From Verrucomicrobiales bacterium (GTDB lineage: Bacteria > Verrucomicrobiota > Verrucomicrobiia > Verrucomicrobiales > DEV007): a stretch of 64,000 nucleotides of DNA. The number at the start of each line of letters is the position of its first letter. The first letter of the stretch is position 1. The stretch covers positions 62,001-126,000 of the forward strand of contig JARGPI010000021.1 of assembly GCA_029213005.1 (NCBI GenBank), in the 5' to 3' direction. Positions 51,631 to 61,587 of the stretch are shown in pieces. Below the pieces are notes generated by a model. The model was not told the origin of the DNA. It made no database searches and saw only the letters and a list, made by a program, of their open reading frames with translations. The translations under genes were made by a program, and so were the position numbers.

Positions 51631-53376
51631 ATGTCAGCTAACGAAAAAATTAAGGATGCCAGTAACTATCTCAGGGGGACATTACTTGAGGGCTTGGCTG
51701 ATACTTCGACCGGCGGTTTGTGCGCGGACGATACTCAATTGACCAAATTTCATGGTATTTATCAGCAGGACGACCGCGATATCCGTCCGGAGCGTCGCAA
51801 GAAGAAACTGGAGCCGGCCTATTCTTTCATGATCCGGGTGCGGGTTCCCGGTGGGGTCTCATCTCCTCAGCAGTGGTTGGAGATGGATCGTCTCTCCCAC
51901 ACCTATGCCAACGGGACTTTGAAGCTTACGACCCGTCAAGCTTATCAGTTCCATGGAGTGATCAAAACCAACCTGAAGCAGACCATTTACGAAATCAACG
52001 AAGCGCTTTTCGACACTATTGCCGCCTGTGGTGATGTGAATCGTAACGTGATGTGTAACCCGAACCCGGATGAGTCCGAAGTTCACGGTGAAATTCAGGA
52101 ACTGGCTGCCAATATTTCGAATCACCTCACTCCCCGTTCCGGAGCCTACCATGAAATCTGGTTGGACGACGGAAGCGGCGAAAAGCAGAAGGTCACACAG
52201 GATCCTCCGTTGCTCGATCACTTCGATACCGAGGAGGAGCCGATTTACGGCAAGCATTACCTGCCCCGGAAATTCAAAATCGTCATCGCCGTGCCACCGA
52301 GCAACGATGTCGATATCTACGCCCATTGCCTTGGATTTATCGCGATTGTGGAGAACAAGAAAATCGTTGGTTACAACGTGACCGTAGGCGGCGGTATGGG
52401 AATGCTTCACGGAAATGAAAAAACCTATCCCCGTCTCGCGGATGTGATGGGATTTTGTACTCCCGATCAGGCAGTGGCCGTCGCGGAAGCGGTCGTCGTT
52501 GCCCAGAAACTGCACGGAAACCGGGAAGATCGCCAGAATGCGCGTCTCAAATACACGGTGGAGAGAATGGGAATCGATGGATTCCGCGCTGAAGTTGAGC
52601 GGTTGCTCGGATTCAAATTGGAGGAGCCGAAGCCTTTCAAGTTTGATCACAATGGCGACCGTTTTGGTTGGATCGAGGATCACAAAGGTAAATTTCACTA
52701 CACCATGTTTATCTCCAACGGTCGGGTTCTCGATACCGAAGACTACCCAATGATGACCGGTCTTCGTGAGATTGCTAAAGTACACAAAGGGGACTTCCGA
52801 CTGACCGCGAACCAGAACCTGCAGATCGGAAACGTCAGTAAATCCGCGAAGCCAAAGATTGAGAAGCTGCTCAAACAGTACAAAATCTTCGATTCAAACG
52901 GGGCTTCCGCCATGCGTTTGAATTCGATGGCCTGTGTGGCGCTGCCGACTTGTGGTCTCGCGCTCGCGGAAAGTGAACGTTATTTGCCTGATCTGATTTC
53001 GGAACTGGATGAAGTTCTGGAAGATGCCGGGCTACGTCAGGATGCGATTACGATTCGGATGACAGGTTGTCCGAATGGTTGCGCACGCCCCTATATCGCA
53101 GAAATCGGATTCGTCGGTCGCGGGCCGGGATCCTACAATTTGTATCTTGGTGCGGGCTTCTGCGGCGATCGTCTGAGCAAACTGTATAAAGAATCCGTCA
53201 AATCGACTGAGGTCAAAGCCGTCCTCGGGCCGATTATTCGGGATTATGCGCTGAACCGGAAGGATGGAGAGCGCTTCGGCGATTTTGTGATTCGCCAGGG
53301 CTATGTCAACAAAACCGAGCACGGTAAGGACTTCCACAAAGACATCAAAAAAGAAGTTCTTGAGGCCGCTGTGTAA
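51631..53376 (+). CDS. cysI: Assimilatory sulfite reductase hemoprotein subunit
   Basis: 'LTKFHGIYQQDDRD', 'LKLTTRQAYQFHGVIK', 'DVNRNVMCNP', 'CVALPTCGLALAESERYLP' and 'IRMTGCPNGCARPYIAEIGFVG'. Confidence 0.95.
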   Translation: MSANEKIKDASNYLRGTLLEGLADTSTGGLCADDTQLTKFHGIYQQDDRDIRPERRKKKLEPAYSFMIRVRVPGGVSSPQQWLEMDRLSHTYANGTLKLTTRQAYQFHGVIKTNLKQTIYEINEALFDTIAACGDVNRNVMCNPNPDESEVHGEIQELAANISNHLTPRSGAYHEIWLDDGSGEKQKVTQDPPLLDHFDTEEEPIYGKHYLPRKFKIVIAVPPSNDVDIYAHCLGFIAIVENKKIVGYNVTVGGGMGMLHGNEKTYPRLADVMGFCTPDQAVAVAEAVVVAQKLHGNREDRQNARLKYTVERMGIDGFRAEVERLLGFKLEEPKPFKFDHNGDRFGWIEDHKGKFHYTMFISNGRVLDTEDYPMMTGLREIAKVHKGDFRLTANQNLQIGNVSKSAKPKIEKLLKQYKIFDSNGASAMRLNSMACVALPTCGLALAESERYLPDLISELDEVLEDAGLRQDAITIRMTGCPNGCARPYIAEIGFVGRGPGSYNLYLGAGFCGDRLSKLYKESVKSTEVKAVLGPIIRDYALNRKDGERFGDFVIRQGYVNKTEHGKDFHKDIKKEVLEAAV

Positions 53377-53424
53377 CCAGCCGCACTGAACCACTGCACT
53401 GATTTCAAATTAAGAAAACTAGTC

Positions 53425-55203
53425 ATGCAAATACCTGACAACGCGCCTTTTTCTCCGGAACAGCGGACCGCTTTTAATCAAATTCTTGCTTCGATGACGC
53501 CGGAGCAGCACGTCTGGGTCTCCGGATTCTTCTGTGGCGTGACCTCGAGCACGATTCCGGGAGCTGCTCCCGTCGCGGCACCGGTTGCCGCTACCGAGCT
53601 GACCATATTATTCGGGACCGAGAGTGGGAATTGCGAGGAGCTTGCCGACAAGTCCAAGAAAATTGCGACCAAAGCCGGTTTCAAAACCAAGGTCGTCAAT
53701 ATGTCCGAGACGGATTCGAAAAAGCTCTCTAAAGTAAAGAATCTACTCGTCATCGTCAGCACCTGGGGTGACGGCGATCCACCGGATGCGGCAACAGAGT
53801 TTTACGCCGAAATTATGGGCGACGGCGCGGCAAAATTCAGCGACACCAACTTCTCGGTTTGTGCTCTGGGTGATACCAGCTACGAGCAGTTTTGCGAGAC
53901 GGGAAAGCGAATCGATGTTCGACTCGAGGAACTCGGTGCGAAGCGAGTCTTCGAGCGTCAGGATTGTGATCTCGACTACGAAGAGCCCTGGCAGGCATGG
54001 CTCGAGGGTGCGCTCAAAGCGTTTCCGGTCGAGAAGCCGGCTGCTCCAGCTCCCGCTGCCGCAGGTTTTGCGACCTTGGCTCCCGGCGGGGCTGCCTATA
54101 GCAAGAAGAATCCTTTTCCGGCTGAAATCTCTGAAAAGATTGTGCTCAATGGAACCGGCAGCGCTAAAGAGACGCTTCATCTCGAGTTGAACCTCGAGGG
54201 ATCCGGCCTCCAGTATGAGGTGGGCGATGCGCTTGCTGTCATCCCGGAAAATCGTGACGTCGATGTGCAGCGGGTTCTGAAAGCGAGCGGTCTTAGCGCC
54301 AATACCCAATTTGACGGCAAGACTCTCGCTGACGCGCTGAAGAAAGATTTTGATATCACGTCCCTGACTTCGCGGATCGCCGGGAAATACAATGCGATTG
54401 TTAACAATGTGAAGTTGAGTGAGCTGCTCGCTCCGGAGAACAAGAAAAAGTTCGCGGACTGGGCCTGGGGACGTCAGTTTGTTGATCTCTTGGAGGAGTT
54501 TCCCTGCAAAAACATGACGGTCGAAAATCTCACCGGGATGTTGCGGAAAATGGCGCCACGCCTTTACTCCATTGCTTCCAGCCCAAAGGCGCACGAAGGT
54601 GAAGTTCACCTCACGGTTGCTGCGGTGCGTTACGACACTCACGGAAAAGACCGGGTCGGAGTTGCCTCAACTTATGTGGCGGACCTGGTCGGCAGTGGGG
54701 ATAAAGTTCCGGTCTACGTTCACTCGAACAAAAATTTCCGTTTGCCTGCCGATCCATCAACCGATGTGATTATGATAGGGCCCGGAACCGGGATCGCTCC
54801 GTTTCGGGCGTTTGTCGAAGAACGGCACGCAACTGAGGCACCGGGTCGTAACTGGTTATTCTTCGGCGATCAGCACTACACCTACGACTTTCTCTATCAA
54901 CTGGAGTGGCAGGAGTTCCTCAAAGAAGGTGCTCTCGATCGTCTCGATGTGGCTTTTTCCAGGGATCAGCCGGAGAAAGTTTATGTTCAGGACAAACTTC
55001 GTCAGTCAGCTGCCGAGGTCTACGAATGGATCAAAGGCGGCGCTCACATTTACGTCTGCGGTGATGCGAGTCGCATGGCCCACGATGTCCACACCGCTCT
55101 TATCGAAATCATCGCCGAGCACGGTGGTAAATCGACTGAGGAAGCGGAGGCGTTTGTCGCTGAGATGAAAAAGGCGAAGCGCTACCAGCGCGACGTTTAT
55201 TAA
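53425..55203 (+). CDS. cysJ: Sulfite reductase (NADPH) flavoprotein alpha-component
   Basis: Flavodoxin domain 'LTILFGTESGNCEELADKSKKIA', FAD domain 'RLYSIASSP', NADP domain 'MIGPGTGIAPFRAFVEER...HIYVCGDASRMAHDV'; C-terminal Tyr 'YQRDVY'. Confidence 0.95.
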   Translation: MQIPDNAPFSPEQRTAFNQILASMTPEQHVWVSGFFCGVTSSTIPGAAPVAAPVAATELTILFGTESGNCEELADKSKKIATKAGFKTKVVNMSETDSKKLSKVKNLLVIVSTWGDGDPPDAATEFYAEIMGDGAAKFSDTNFSVCALGDTSYEQFCETGKRIDVRLEELGAKRVFERQDCDLDYEEPWQAWLEGALKAFPVEKPAAPAPAAAGFATLAPGGAAYSKKNPFPAEISEKIVLNGTGSAKETLHLELNLEGSGLQYEVGDALAVIPENRDVDVQRVLKASGLSANTQFDGKTLADALKKDFDITSLTSRIAGKYNAIVNNVKLSELLAPENKKKFADWAWGRQFVDLLEEFPCKNMTVENLTGMLRKMAPRLYSIASSPKAHEGEVHLTVAAVRYDTHGKDRVGVASTYVADLVGSGDKVPVYVHSNKNFRLPADPSTDVIMIGPGTGIAPFRAFVEERHATEAPGRNWLFFGDQHYTYDFLYQLEWQEFLKEGALDRLDVAFSRDQPEKVYVQDKLRQSAAEVYEWIKGGAHIYVCGDASRMAHDVHTALIEIIAEHGGKSTEEAEAFVAEMKKAKRYQRDVY

Positions 55204-55230
55204 GAACCGATTTCTTTTTCAGAATTCCCA

Positions 55231-55265
55231 AAAGACCACCCGGGTTTCCGGCGTGGTCTTTTTTT
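55231..55265 (+). terminator. Rho-independent terminator after cysJ
   Basis: AAAGACCAC-CCGGgtttCCGG-cGTGGTCTTT followed by a T run. Confidence 0.9.
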
Positions 55266-55425
55266 GGGTTCCGGGAAGTGAGTAGATGATCCACGAATCG
55301 ATGAGCACGACTTGAAACCGTTGGCTCACAACGATTAGTTAATATATCCTAACAAACTATCTTAATAATATCGGTTTTTTATACAAAGTCTTCTGCTACC
55401 TTGGGAAAATTTAAATCTGAGTTGA

Positions 55426-56949
55426 ATGAGGGCTAAACTTCTGGTGTTTTTTGGAATCGTCGCGGTGGGTATTGGGATATCTATATTCACCCTAACTAAG
55501 TGTGGTAAAAGCGGAGGACCCGGTGGAGAAATCGTTAGTGTAGAGGATCCCGCCACCTCATCGGGAGATCCCGCAACTCCAGCACCACCGGCTGAGAATG
55601 ACGCTCCGGCGGTCACGCTGAATCCGACACCAGCTGAACCAGAAACCGTGGTCAAGACTTCCGACCCGGCTCCGACGGCGCCAGCCCCTGAAGTCGGGAA
55701 CACACCGACTGCACCGGCCCCGGCAACACCGGCGATGGTTGCCGCTACGGCGACGACTCCCGGTTCACCTGCAGCAACCACTCCGAAGCCAGCACCTGCG
55801 CCTGCGGCAACCGCTCCTGCGGGTAATGCACCGGCAATGGCGAATCAAGGTAAAGCCGGACCGACTCCGGAAGGTGTGGTGGGAGGAGCCGCTAATGTGG
55901 CGATGCAGAAAAATTTCCAGAACTTCATGGGGGCAGCCGGTGACGATGCCGTTCCCGCTGAAATTCGGGACCGACTCAAAGCAGTGATTGAAGATCCCAA
56001 TTTGAAACTCGATCCGGACCGTCCTTTCTGGGAGGTTGCCAAGACGAGAGATTCGGTTCGTTGGATGCTTGATTTTGTTCCAACTAAAGAAGGTGCCGGG
56101 GAACCTCAGTCGGTATCGATGGATGTCGCGAAACTCTCCGATAAAGAATACAAAATTTCGAAAGTGAGCTTTCCGCCAACCCTTAAAGAAGTCGTCGCGG
56201 CGATTGAGAACCCCACTTCCAATACCGAAGTGAAAGTGGATTCTCTGAATGTGGCTCAGGCCTTTTCCAAAGCAGTGCTTTCTGAAGACTTTGTTTCAGC
56301 CCGTAAACTCTGCGGTCCGAAAGTGACCGACGAGCGGATTGCCGGATTGATGATTGCACTTGAGGAAGGCAAATTCGCGATGCGCGAAGACCGTCCGCTG
56401 ATCGTGACTTTTTCCCGCGATACCATGTCTTGGATTTTATCGCGGGTGAACTCTCCCGAACATTCGTCGGAATTTGCTCTGGAGCTGGAGAACGACAGTA
56501 GCTGGAAGGTCAATGGTTTGACCTTTGGTAAAGTGATTGCCGCTTTGGCCAAAGATGTCGAAGGTCCTTACTCACCAATCGTGGAAGATCCCACCGGTGG
56601 CGAATCGCTCGTGGTTTACTTTGACTTCGATGCTGCCGGTCTCTCTTCACGGGCGGATAATCAGCTTAAGATCGTCGCTAATATTTTGAAGCAGGACATC
56701 AATCGTAAAATCCGGATCACCGGGCATGCCGATGCTCTTGGGTCAGATGACTACAACCGCAACCTGAGTAGCAAGAGAGCGGAATCCATTCGCCAGGGCA
56801 TCATCGCCCGTGGGGCAAATCCCGATCAGGTCATTACCGAAGGGTATGGTGAAAGCCGTCCCAGAAAACCGAACTTCAAAGAAGACGGAACCGATAACCC
56901 GGTTGGTCGTTCTGAAAACCGGCGTGCCGAAGTGTATCTGGACTTTTAA
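55426..56949 (+). CDS. OmpA-family protein with Pro/Ala/Thr-rich linker
   Basis: N-terminal hydrophobic anchor, long PAPAT-rich segment, C-terminal 'VVYFDFDAAGLSSRADNQLKIVANILKQDINRKIRITGHADALGSDDYNRNLSSKRAESIRQGII'. Confidence 0.9.
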   Translation: MRAKLLVFFGIVAVGIGISIFTLTKCGKSGGPGGEIVSVEDPATSSGDPATPAPPAENDAPAVTLNPTPAEPETVVKTSDPAPTAPAPEVGNTPTAPAPATPAMVAATATTPGSPAATTPKPAPAPAATAPAGNAPAMANQGKAGPTPEGVVGGAANVAMQKNFQNFMGAAGDDAVPAEIRDRLKAVIEDPNLKLDPDRPFWEVAKTRDSVRWMLDFVPTKEGAGEPQSVSMDVAKLSDKEYKISKVSFPPTLKEVVAAIENPTSNTEVKVDSLNVAQAFSKAVLSEDFVSARKLCGPKVTDERIAGLMIALEEGKFAMREDRPLIVTFSRDTMSWILSRVNSPEHSSEFALELENDSSWKVNGLTFGKVIAALAKDVEGPYSPIVEDPTGGESLVVYFDFDAAGLSSRADNQLKIVANILKQDINRKIRITGHADALGSDDYNRNLSSKRAESIRQGIIARGANPDQVITEGYGESRPRKPNFKEDGTDNPVGRSENRRAEVYLDF

Positions 56950-56976
56950 AGTACCGGATCTTCCCTATTCTTAGGA

Positions 56977-57687
56977 ATGTCGGGATTGATCCTTATTGTA
57001 GACGACGAACCGGCGATTGCCGAAACCGTCGAGTATGCTCTCCGGGAGGAGAGTTTCGATGTCATTCTCGCCGAAACGGGGCGGGATGGGATCGACTGCT
57101 TCAAAGCCCGGCAACCGGACTTAATTGTTCTCGACGTCGGGCTTCCTGATATCCTCGGGTTTGATGTTTGTCGCGAGATTCGCAAGACTTCTAATGTCCC
57201 GGTACTGTTTCTGACGGCGCGTGAGAGCGAGATCGATCGCGTGGTGGGATTGGAACTCGGGGCCGACGACTATGTCGTGAAACCCTTCAGTCCCCGGGAA
57301 TTGACCGCCCGGGTGAAGGCTATATTGAGACGATTCTCTGCCACGGCTCCGGAAACCGGAAGCTCGAATCCAGCTCCCCCCACCAAATCCTTCGGACGCA
57401 TTGCGATCGACGAAATGCGGATGAAAGCGACTCTGGACGACTCGGACCTGGGGCTTTCCCGATACGAACTGGGGCTGCTTAACGTGTTCGTCGGTCAGCC
57501 GGGCAGGGTGTTTAACCGGGATCAACTGATGGAGGCAGTCTGGGATGAGCCGGATGCCGCGCTTGATCGCACCGTGGATGCCCATATCAAAACCCTGCGG
57601 GGAAAATTCCGGAAAATTGATGAGACCTTCGATCCGATTATTACTCACCGGGCGCTTGGCTATAGTTTGAAAGAAGACTGCCAGTGA
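56977..57687 (+). CDS. creB: OmpR-family response regulator, CreB-like
   Basis: 'ILIVDDEPAIAETVEYALREESFDV', 'VLDVGLPDILGFDVCREIRKTSNVPVLFLTAR' and a winged-helix C-terminus. Paired with the CreC-like kinase. Confidence 0.8.
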   Translation: MSGLILIVDDEPAIAETVEYALREESFDVILAETGRDGIDCFKARQPDLIVLDVGLPDILGFDVCREIRKTSNVPVLFLTARESEIDRVVGLELGADDYVVKPFSPRELTARVKAILRRFSATAPETGSSNPAPPTKSFGRIAIDEMRMKATLDDSDLGLSRYELGLLNVFVGQPGRVFNRDQLMEAVWDEPDAALDRTVDAHIKTLRGKFRKIDETFDPIITHRALGYSLKEDCQ

Positions 57688-59126
57688 AAATAACGATTCT
57701 TATCCTGAGTGGGTTTTTAGCGGTAGCGGTGGGCAGCCTTGCTTTTCTTGCCCGCAAGACGCGGAATAATATCTATATTCAATATTCTCAGGCGTCCGAA
57801 GAACCGCTTGTGGATTTTGCTCACCTCTTTGCTTCGCTGATCGAGCGCGATATCAAAGATGGTAAAATTGACCCTTCCCGATTTCGCGAGAGCTTTCGAA
57901 ATGCCTACAACCGGGATTTTATCGCCCGAATCTATAATCTCGAAAAAAGTACGATCCAAACCAATGTCTATGTGACCGATGAAAATGGAATCGTGATTTT
58001 TGATTCTGAAAACGGAAAACGGGAAGGCGAAGATTATTCGCAGTTCAATGATGTCTATCTGAGTTGGCAGGGGCAGTACGGTGTCCGGTCATCCCGGGTT
58101 GATGTAAATGATTCCCGTACCTCGGTTTTCTTTATCGGGGCTCCGATTCGTGACGGTGATAAAATGATCGGAACCCTCTCGGTTTCCCGACCCGAGACAG
58201 CGATGGCGCCCTTTGCCAATGAATCGCGGGATCTCGTGGTGAAGTGGAGTTTGATGGCGGCCGTCTTCACGATGGTTCTGGGCGCTCTGTGGGTCTACTG
58301 GTTGCTTCACCCAATCCGCAATTTAACTGAACATGCCCGCCTGATCGCTCGCGGCGAAAGTCGGCAGCTGCCAATCACAGGGCGGGCGGAATTGCGAAAA
58401 TTAAGTCTCGCGCTCGAGGAGATGCGCCGGGAGCTCGAGGGAAAACACTACGTGGAGAATTACGTGCAGGCGCTGACTCACGAGTTAAAGAGCCCTCTCG
58501 CGGCGATTCGGGGGGCGGCGGAATTGATTGATGAATCGATGCCACCGGAAAAAAGGGCTCACTTTCTCGATAATATTTTAAGCGAAACAGCTCGCAGTGA
58601 AGATCTGGTGCGCCGGCTTGTTCAGTTGGCTTCTCTTGAAAGTCAGTCGAGTCTGGCGACGATAGAGTCGGTGTCTCTGGTCGATCTGGTTCGTGAGGCG
58701 ATCGAAGATTCTGCGGCGGCTCTGGAGAGTCGGAATCTCGAGGTGGTAACTGATTTTGGTGATGGCGGCTGCACGGTCGAGGGGGACCCGCTGATGCTGC
58801 GGATCGCTTTCCGGAATATCCTGAATAACGCGATCGATTTTTCTCCGCACGGAGGTCGGCTCGAAGTGAAATGCGTTCGGAAAAATTCGGATATTGTGGT
58901 TTCGGTAGCCGATCAGGGCCCCGGAATTCCGGAATACGCTCTGAACCGGGTTTTCGAGCGGTTTTACTCGTTAAAGAATAAAACCACCGGCCGGAAAGGC
59001 AGCGGGATTGGGCTTTGCTTCACTAAAGAATCGATGGATCTGCATGGAGGCGAAGTGAGCCTTGAAAATCGAGATGATGACAGTGGCGCGGTGGCCACTC
59101 TCGTTTTTAGAAATCAATCTTCCTGA
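57684..59126 (+). CDS. creC: Sensor histidine kinase, CreC-like
   Basis: 'TNVYVTDENGIVIFDSENGKREGEDYSQFNDVYLSWQGQYGVRSSR', 'FIGAPIRDGDKMIGTLSVSRPETAMAPF' and HisKA/HATPase motifs. Overlaps the end of the regulator by 4 bp. Confidence 0.85.
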   Translation: MKITILILSGFLAVAVGSLAFLARKTRNNIYIQYSQASEEPLVDFAHLFASLIERDIKDGKIDPSRFRESFRNAYNRDFIARIYNLEKSTIQTNVYVTDENGIVIFDSENGKREGEDYSQFNDVYLSWQGQYGVRSSRVDVNDSRTSVFFIGAPIRDGDKMIGTLSVSRPETAMAPFANESRDLVVKWSLMAAVFTMVLGALWVYWLLHPIRNLTEHARLIARGESRQLPITGRAELRKLSLALEEMRRELEGKHYVENYVQALTHELKSPLAAIRGAAELIDESMPPEKRAHFLDNILSETARSEDLVRRLVQLASLESQSSLATIESVSLVDLVREAIEDSAAALESRNLEVVTDFGDGGCTVEGDPLMLRIAFRNILNNAIDFSPHGGRLEVKCVRKNSDIVVSVADQGPGIPEYALNRVFERFYSLKNKTTGRKGSGIGLCFTKESMDLHGGEVSLENRDDDSGAVATLVFRNQSS

Positions 59127-60118
59127 ATCACTTCCGCTCCGACATGGAGAATTGCCTGAGCGTCGCAGCAGATCTCGGGATCACAGAGGGGGTGCAGCTC
59201 AAACGCAGGGTCTTCAATCGCGGTGAGAAAATGGTTACTCGCGGTTTCGAAATGCCAGGGAGTCTCCGGAATTTCGAGAGGGGATCCGGCCTCGTCTTCC
59301 GCGGTGGCCAGCCAGATTTTCCCGCCATGATCGGGCTCCATGTACAGCGTGCCGGTTGTGCCGTAGATGGAGGTGTTGTAGGCCGTTAATTTGCCGATCT
59401 GGGTCCAGCTTGCTTCTGTCACCCCGAGGGCGCCCGGGTATTTGAGAATCAGGACCGCGTTGTCTTCGAGGGTTAAATCAGGTTTGGTTCCGGTATTCAG
59501 ACCCACGCCGTGGACAGAGGTCGGGCTGCCCAGGAGAACCTGACAGAGTGCCGCGCCGTAGCAGCAGTAGTCCATCATCGCACCGGCTCCGTTTAATTCT
59601 TTGTCGTAGAGCCATTCGCAGAAATATTTGGAGCAGCCCAGCTCGACGGGCCCCTGGTGTGCCGCCCGGTAGCGGACCTGCCAGAGATCCCCGATTCGTC
59701 CGGATTTTGCCAGATCGATCGCGAAGCGAAGCTGCGGCCACCACAGAAACGGCCAGTTGATCATGAGGCGGATGCCGTTTTGTCTGGCGGCCTCGAGCAT
59801 TTTTTGAGCGCCTTCCAGAGAGGCGGCCATCGGCTTTTCGACAAGACAGTGCAGCCCGCGGGATGCGGCCTTCACGGCGAGATCTTCGCAGGCTTTGTTA
59901 CTGGCGAACAGGTAAACGGCGGTGAGATCTTCCTGAGCTAGCAGATCGTCGTAATTTTCGAAAATTTGACCACCGAACTGACCCTGATACTTCTCGAGAA
60001 GTTCAATGTTGGGATCGGCCGCACCGACCAGCTCGGCTTTGCCGGTGCGCAGGAGTTCTTCGAGATTTCCCCAAACGTGGTCGTGATGCAATCCGAGGAC
60101 GCCGATCTTGTGTGTCAT
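59114..60118 (-). CDS. Gfo/Idh/MocA-family oxidoreductase
   Basis: 'IGVLGLHHDHVWGNLEELLRTGKAELVGAADPN' and 'LVEKPMAASLEGAQKML'. Convergent with the creC-like gene, ends overlapping by 13 bp. Confidence 0.88.
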   Translation of the reverse strand: MTHKIGVLGLHHDHVWGNLEELLRTGKAELVGAADPNIELLEKYQGQFGGQIFENYDDLLAQEDLTAVYLFASNKACEDLAVKAASRGLHCLVEKPMAASLEGAQKMLEAARQNGIRLMINWPFLWWPQLRFAIDLAKSGRIGDLWQVRYRAAHQGPVELGCSKYFCEWLYDKELNGAGAMMDYCCYGAALCQVLLGSPTSVHGVGLNTGTKPDLTLEDNAVLILKYPGALGVTEASWTQIGKLTAYNTSIYGTTGTLYMEPDHGGKIWLATAEDEAGSPLEIPETPWHFETASNHFLTAIEDPAFELHPLCDPEICCDAQAILHVGAEVIQED

Positions 60119-60158
60119 ACAGGCGAATCTACCCTGAATTCAACTTCGGCTCAATGGA

Positions 60159-61559
60159 TCACTCAGCTTCCGTCGCTTCGATCTGCTTTTCGGTTACTTC
60201 CTCTTTTTCTTCGACGGCTTTTTTACTGCCCCGTCCAAAGAGCGAAACGATAAACATGAGCGCAAACAATCCTACAATAGCGAGTGGCGGCGTCCAGGTC
60301 AGGGTCTGGCGGAAGACCAGAACCATGGCGACGACGGCGGCGACTCCCAGTAGCAGGACCAGAAAAGTGGATCGGGTCCGGAATCCGAGAAGAATCAGGC
60401 CGAGGAGAAAAATTACTCCGTAAACGGCGGCGCGGATCGGCAGTTCCCATCTCTCCGTGTGACGTCCGGATTGGATCGTTGCGATGGCGCGGGCAGTTGC
60501 CGTCATCGGGGAAAGCCACTCCTCGTTCGCCGTCGGGATGGTTCGATCGCTGGTCCGGTCGAAACCGAGCAGGACGAGATTTCGCGAGAGGGACTCAAAT
60601 TTGCCGGAGAATTCTTCGACCAGAGTTGTCGCTAGGGTGTCACTCTTGTGGGCAGCGAGAGCCACATCGCCGACGGTCAGAGACGCAAAGTTATAGGACC
60701 GTTTCTCTTTTCCGTTTTCATCGGTGGTCACCTCGTACATCGAGTGCTTCAACCCACCGTGGGATGGGAGAGTCATGGAGCCATCGGCGGAGACGGGGAT
60801 TTCGTAGAGTGTCCCGACCTGAATCATGGGGCGTTTGCTTTCGAGATCCACCGAGATTTGATCGACACCGATTCCGGCCTGCTTAGCTACGGAGAGGAGG
60901 ACAAAGCCGGGCACGACCTTGTCTCCCTGGCGGGCGATCAACTGAATGCGGGGCCACACTTCACCGATGGGGCTGAAATCGCCACCGGGAACAAAAGCGG
61001 GATCTCCATTGGCGAGAAATGCGGGATCGACCGCTATCTCGGTCTTTGCGATCTCGGGCAACTGAGAGGCGTCACCGGTGACTTGAAGGGCCGGATAGGA
61101 CAAATTCTGCGCCGGTGTGGCTGGTTTCCCTTCATTGCTGACCAGAGTTCCCAGAGTCATCCGGGGCAACTGAAGAACGGAATCTTTAAGTGGATAGAGC
61201 GAAGTCTGATTGAGCACTGATTTCTCAGCAAACTGTGGCGTGGGAAGAAATGACACCGCTTTCGGGCTCATTTTACCGATCGCAAACAGGAAGGTACCGA
61301 AATCGAGCCGGGTTAATTCCTGATTTTCCCCGGTGGCGTTTTCACCGAGTCCGACGGAGACCGATTCGTAGTCATCCGGGATCCGAACCATTGTGATTGA
61401 TGGATCGCCGACGCGATTTCCTGCATTGCCAATGCAAAAGTCCACCCAGAACCGGTCCAGCTTGCGGACGGGTTTTAATATTCTCTCTTGAAGTTCCCAT
61501 TCGGCAGCGCCGACGAAGATGAGGCCAAGAAGCAGGAAAGCGACGAATCGTTTGTTCAT
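60159..61559 (-). CDS. CHASE2-like membrane sensor protein without an obvious kinase or cyclase domain
   Basis: Single N-terminal hydrophobic segment, a large CHASE2-like region ('RLDFGTFLFAIGKMSPKAVSF...', 'FESLSRNLVLLGFDRTSDRTIPT') and C-terminal hydrophobic helices. Confidence 0.6.
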   Translation of the reverse strand: MNKRFVAFLLLGLIFVGAAEWELQERILKPVRKLDRFWVDFCIGNAGNRVGDPSITMVRIPDDYESVSVGLGENATGENQELTRLDFGTFLFAIGKMSPKAVSFLPTPQFAEKSVLNQTSLYPLKDSVLQLPRMTLGTLVSNEGKPATPAQNLSYPALQVTGDASQLPEIAKTEIAVDPAFLANGDPAFVPGGDFSPIGEVWPRIQLIARQGDKVVPGFVLLSVAKQAGIGVDQISVDLESKRPMIQVGTLYEIPVSADGSMTLPSHGGLKHSMYEVTTDENGKEKRSYNFASLTVGDVALAAHKSDTLATTLVEEFSGKFESLSRNLVLLGFDRTSDRTIPTANEEWLSPMTATARAIATIQSGRHTERWELPIRAAVYGVIFLLGLILLGFRTRSTFLVLLLGVAAVVAMVLVFRQTLTWTPPLAIVGLFALMFIVSLFGRGSKKAVEEKEEVTEKQIEATEAE

Positions 61560-61587
61560 ACTGTGTGAAGTTTGGAAAAACCGTGTG

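Noticed and set aside
51859-52785. 308-aa minus-strand ORF opposite cysI
   Set aside because: Shadow ORF of a clear sulfite reductase gene.
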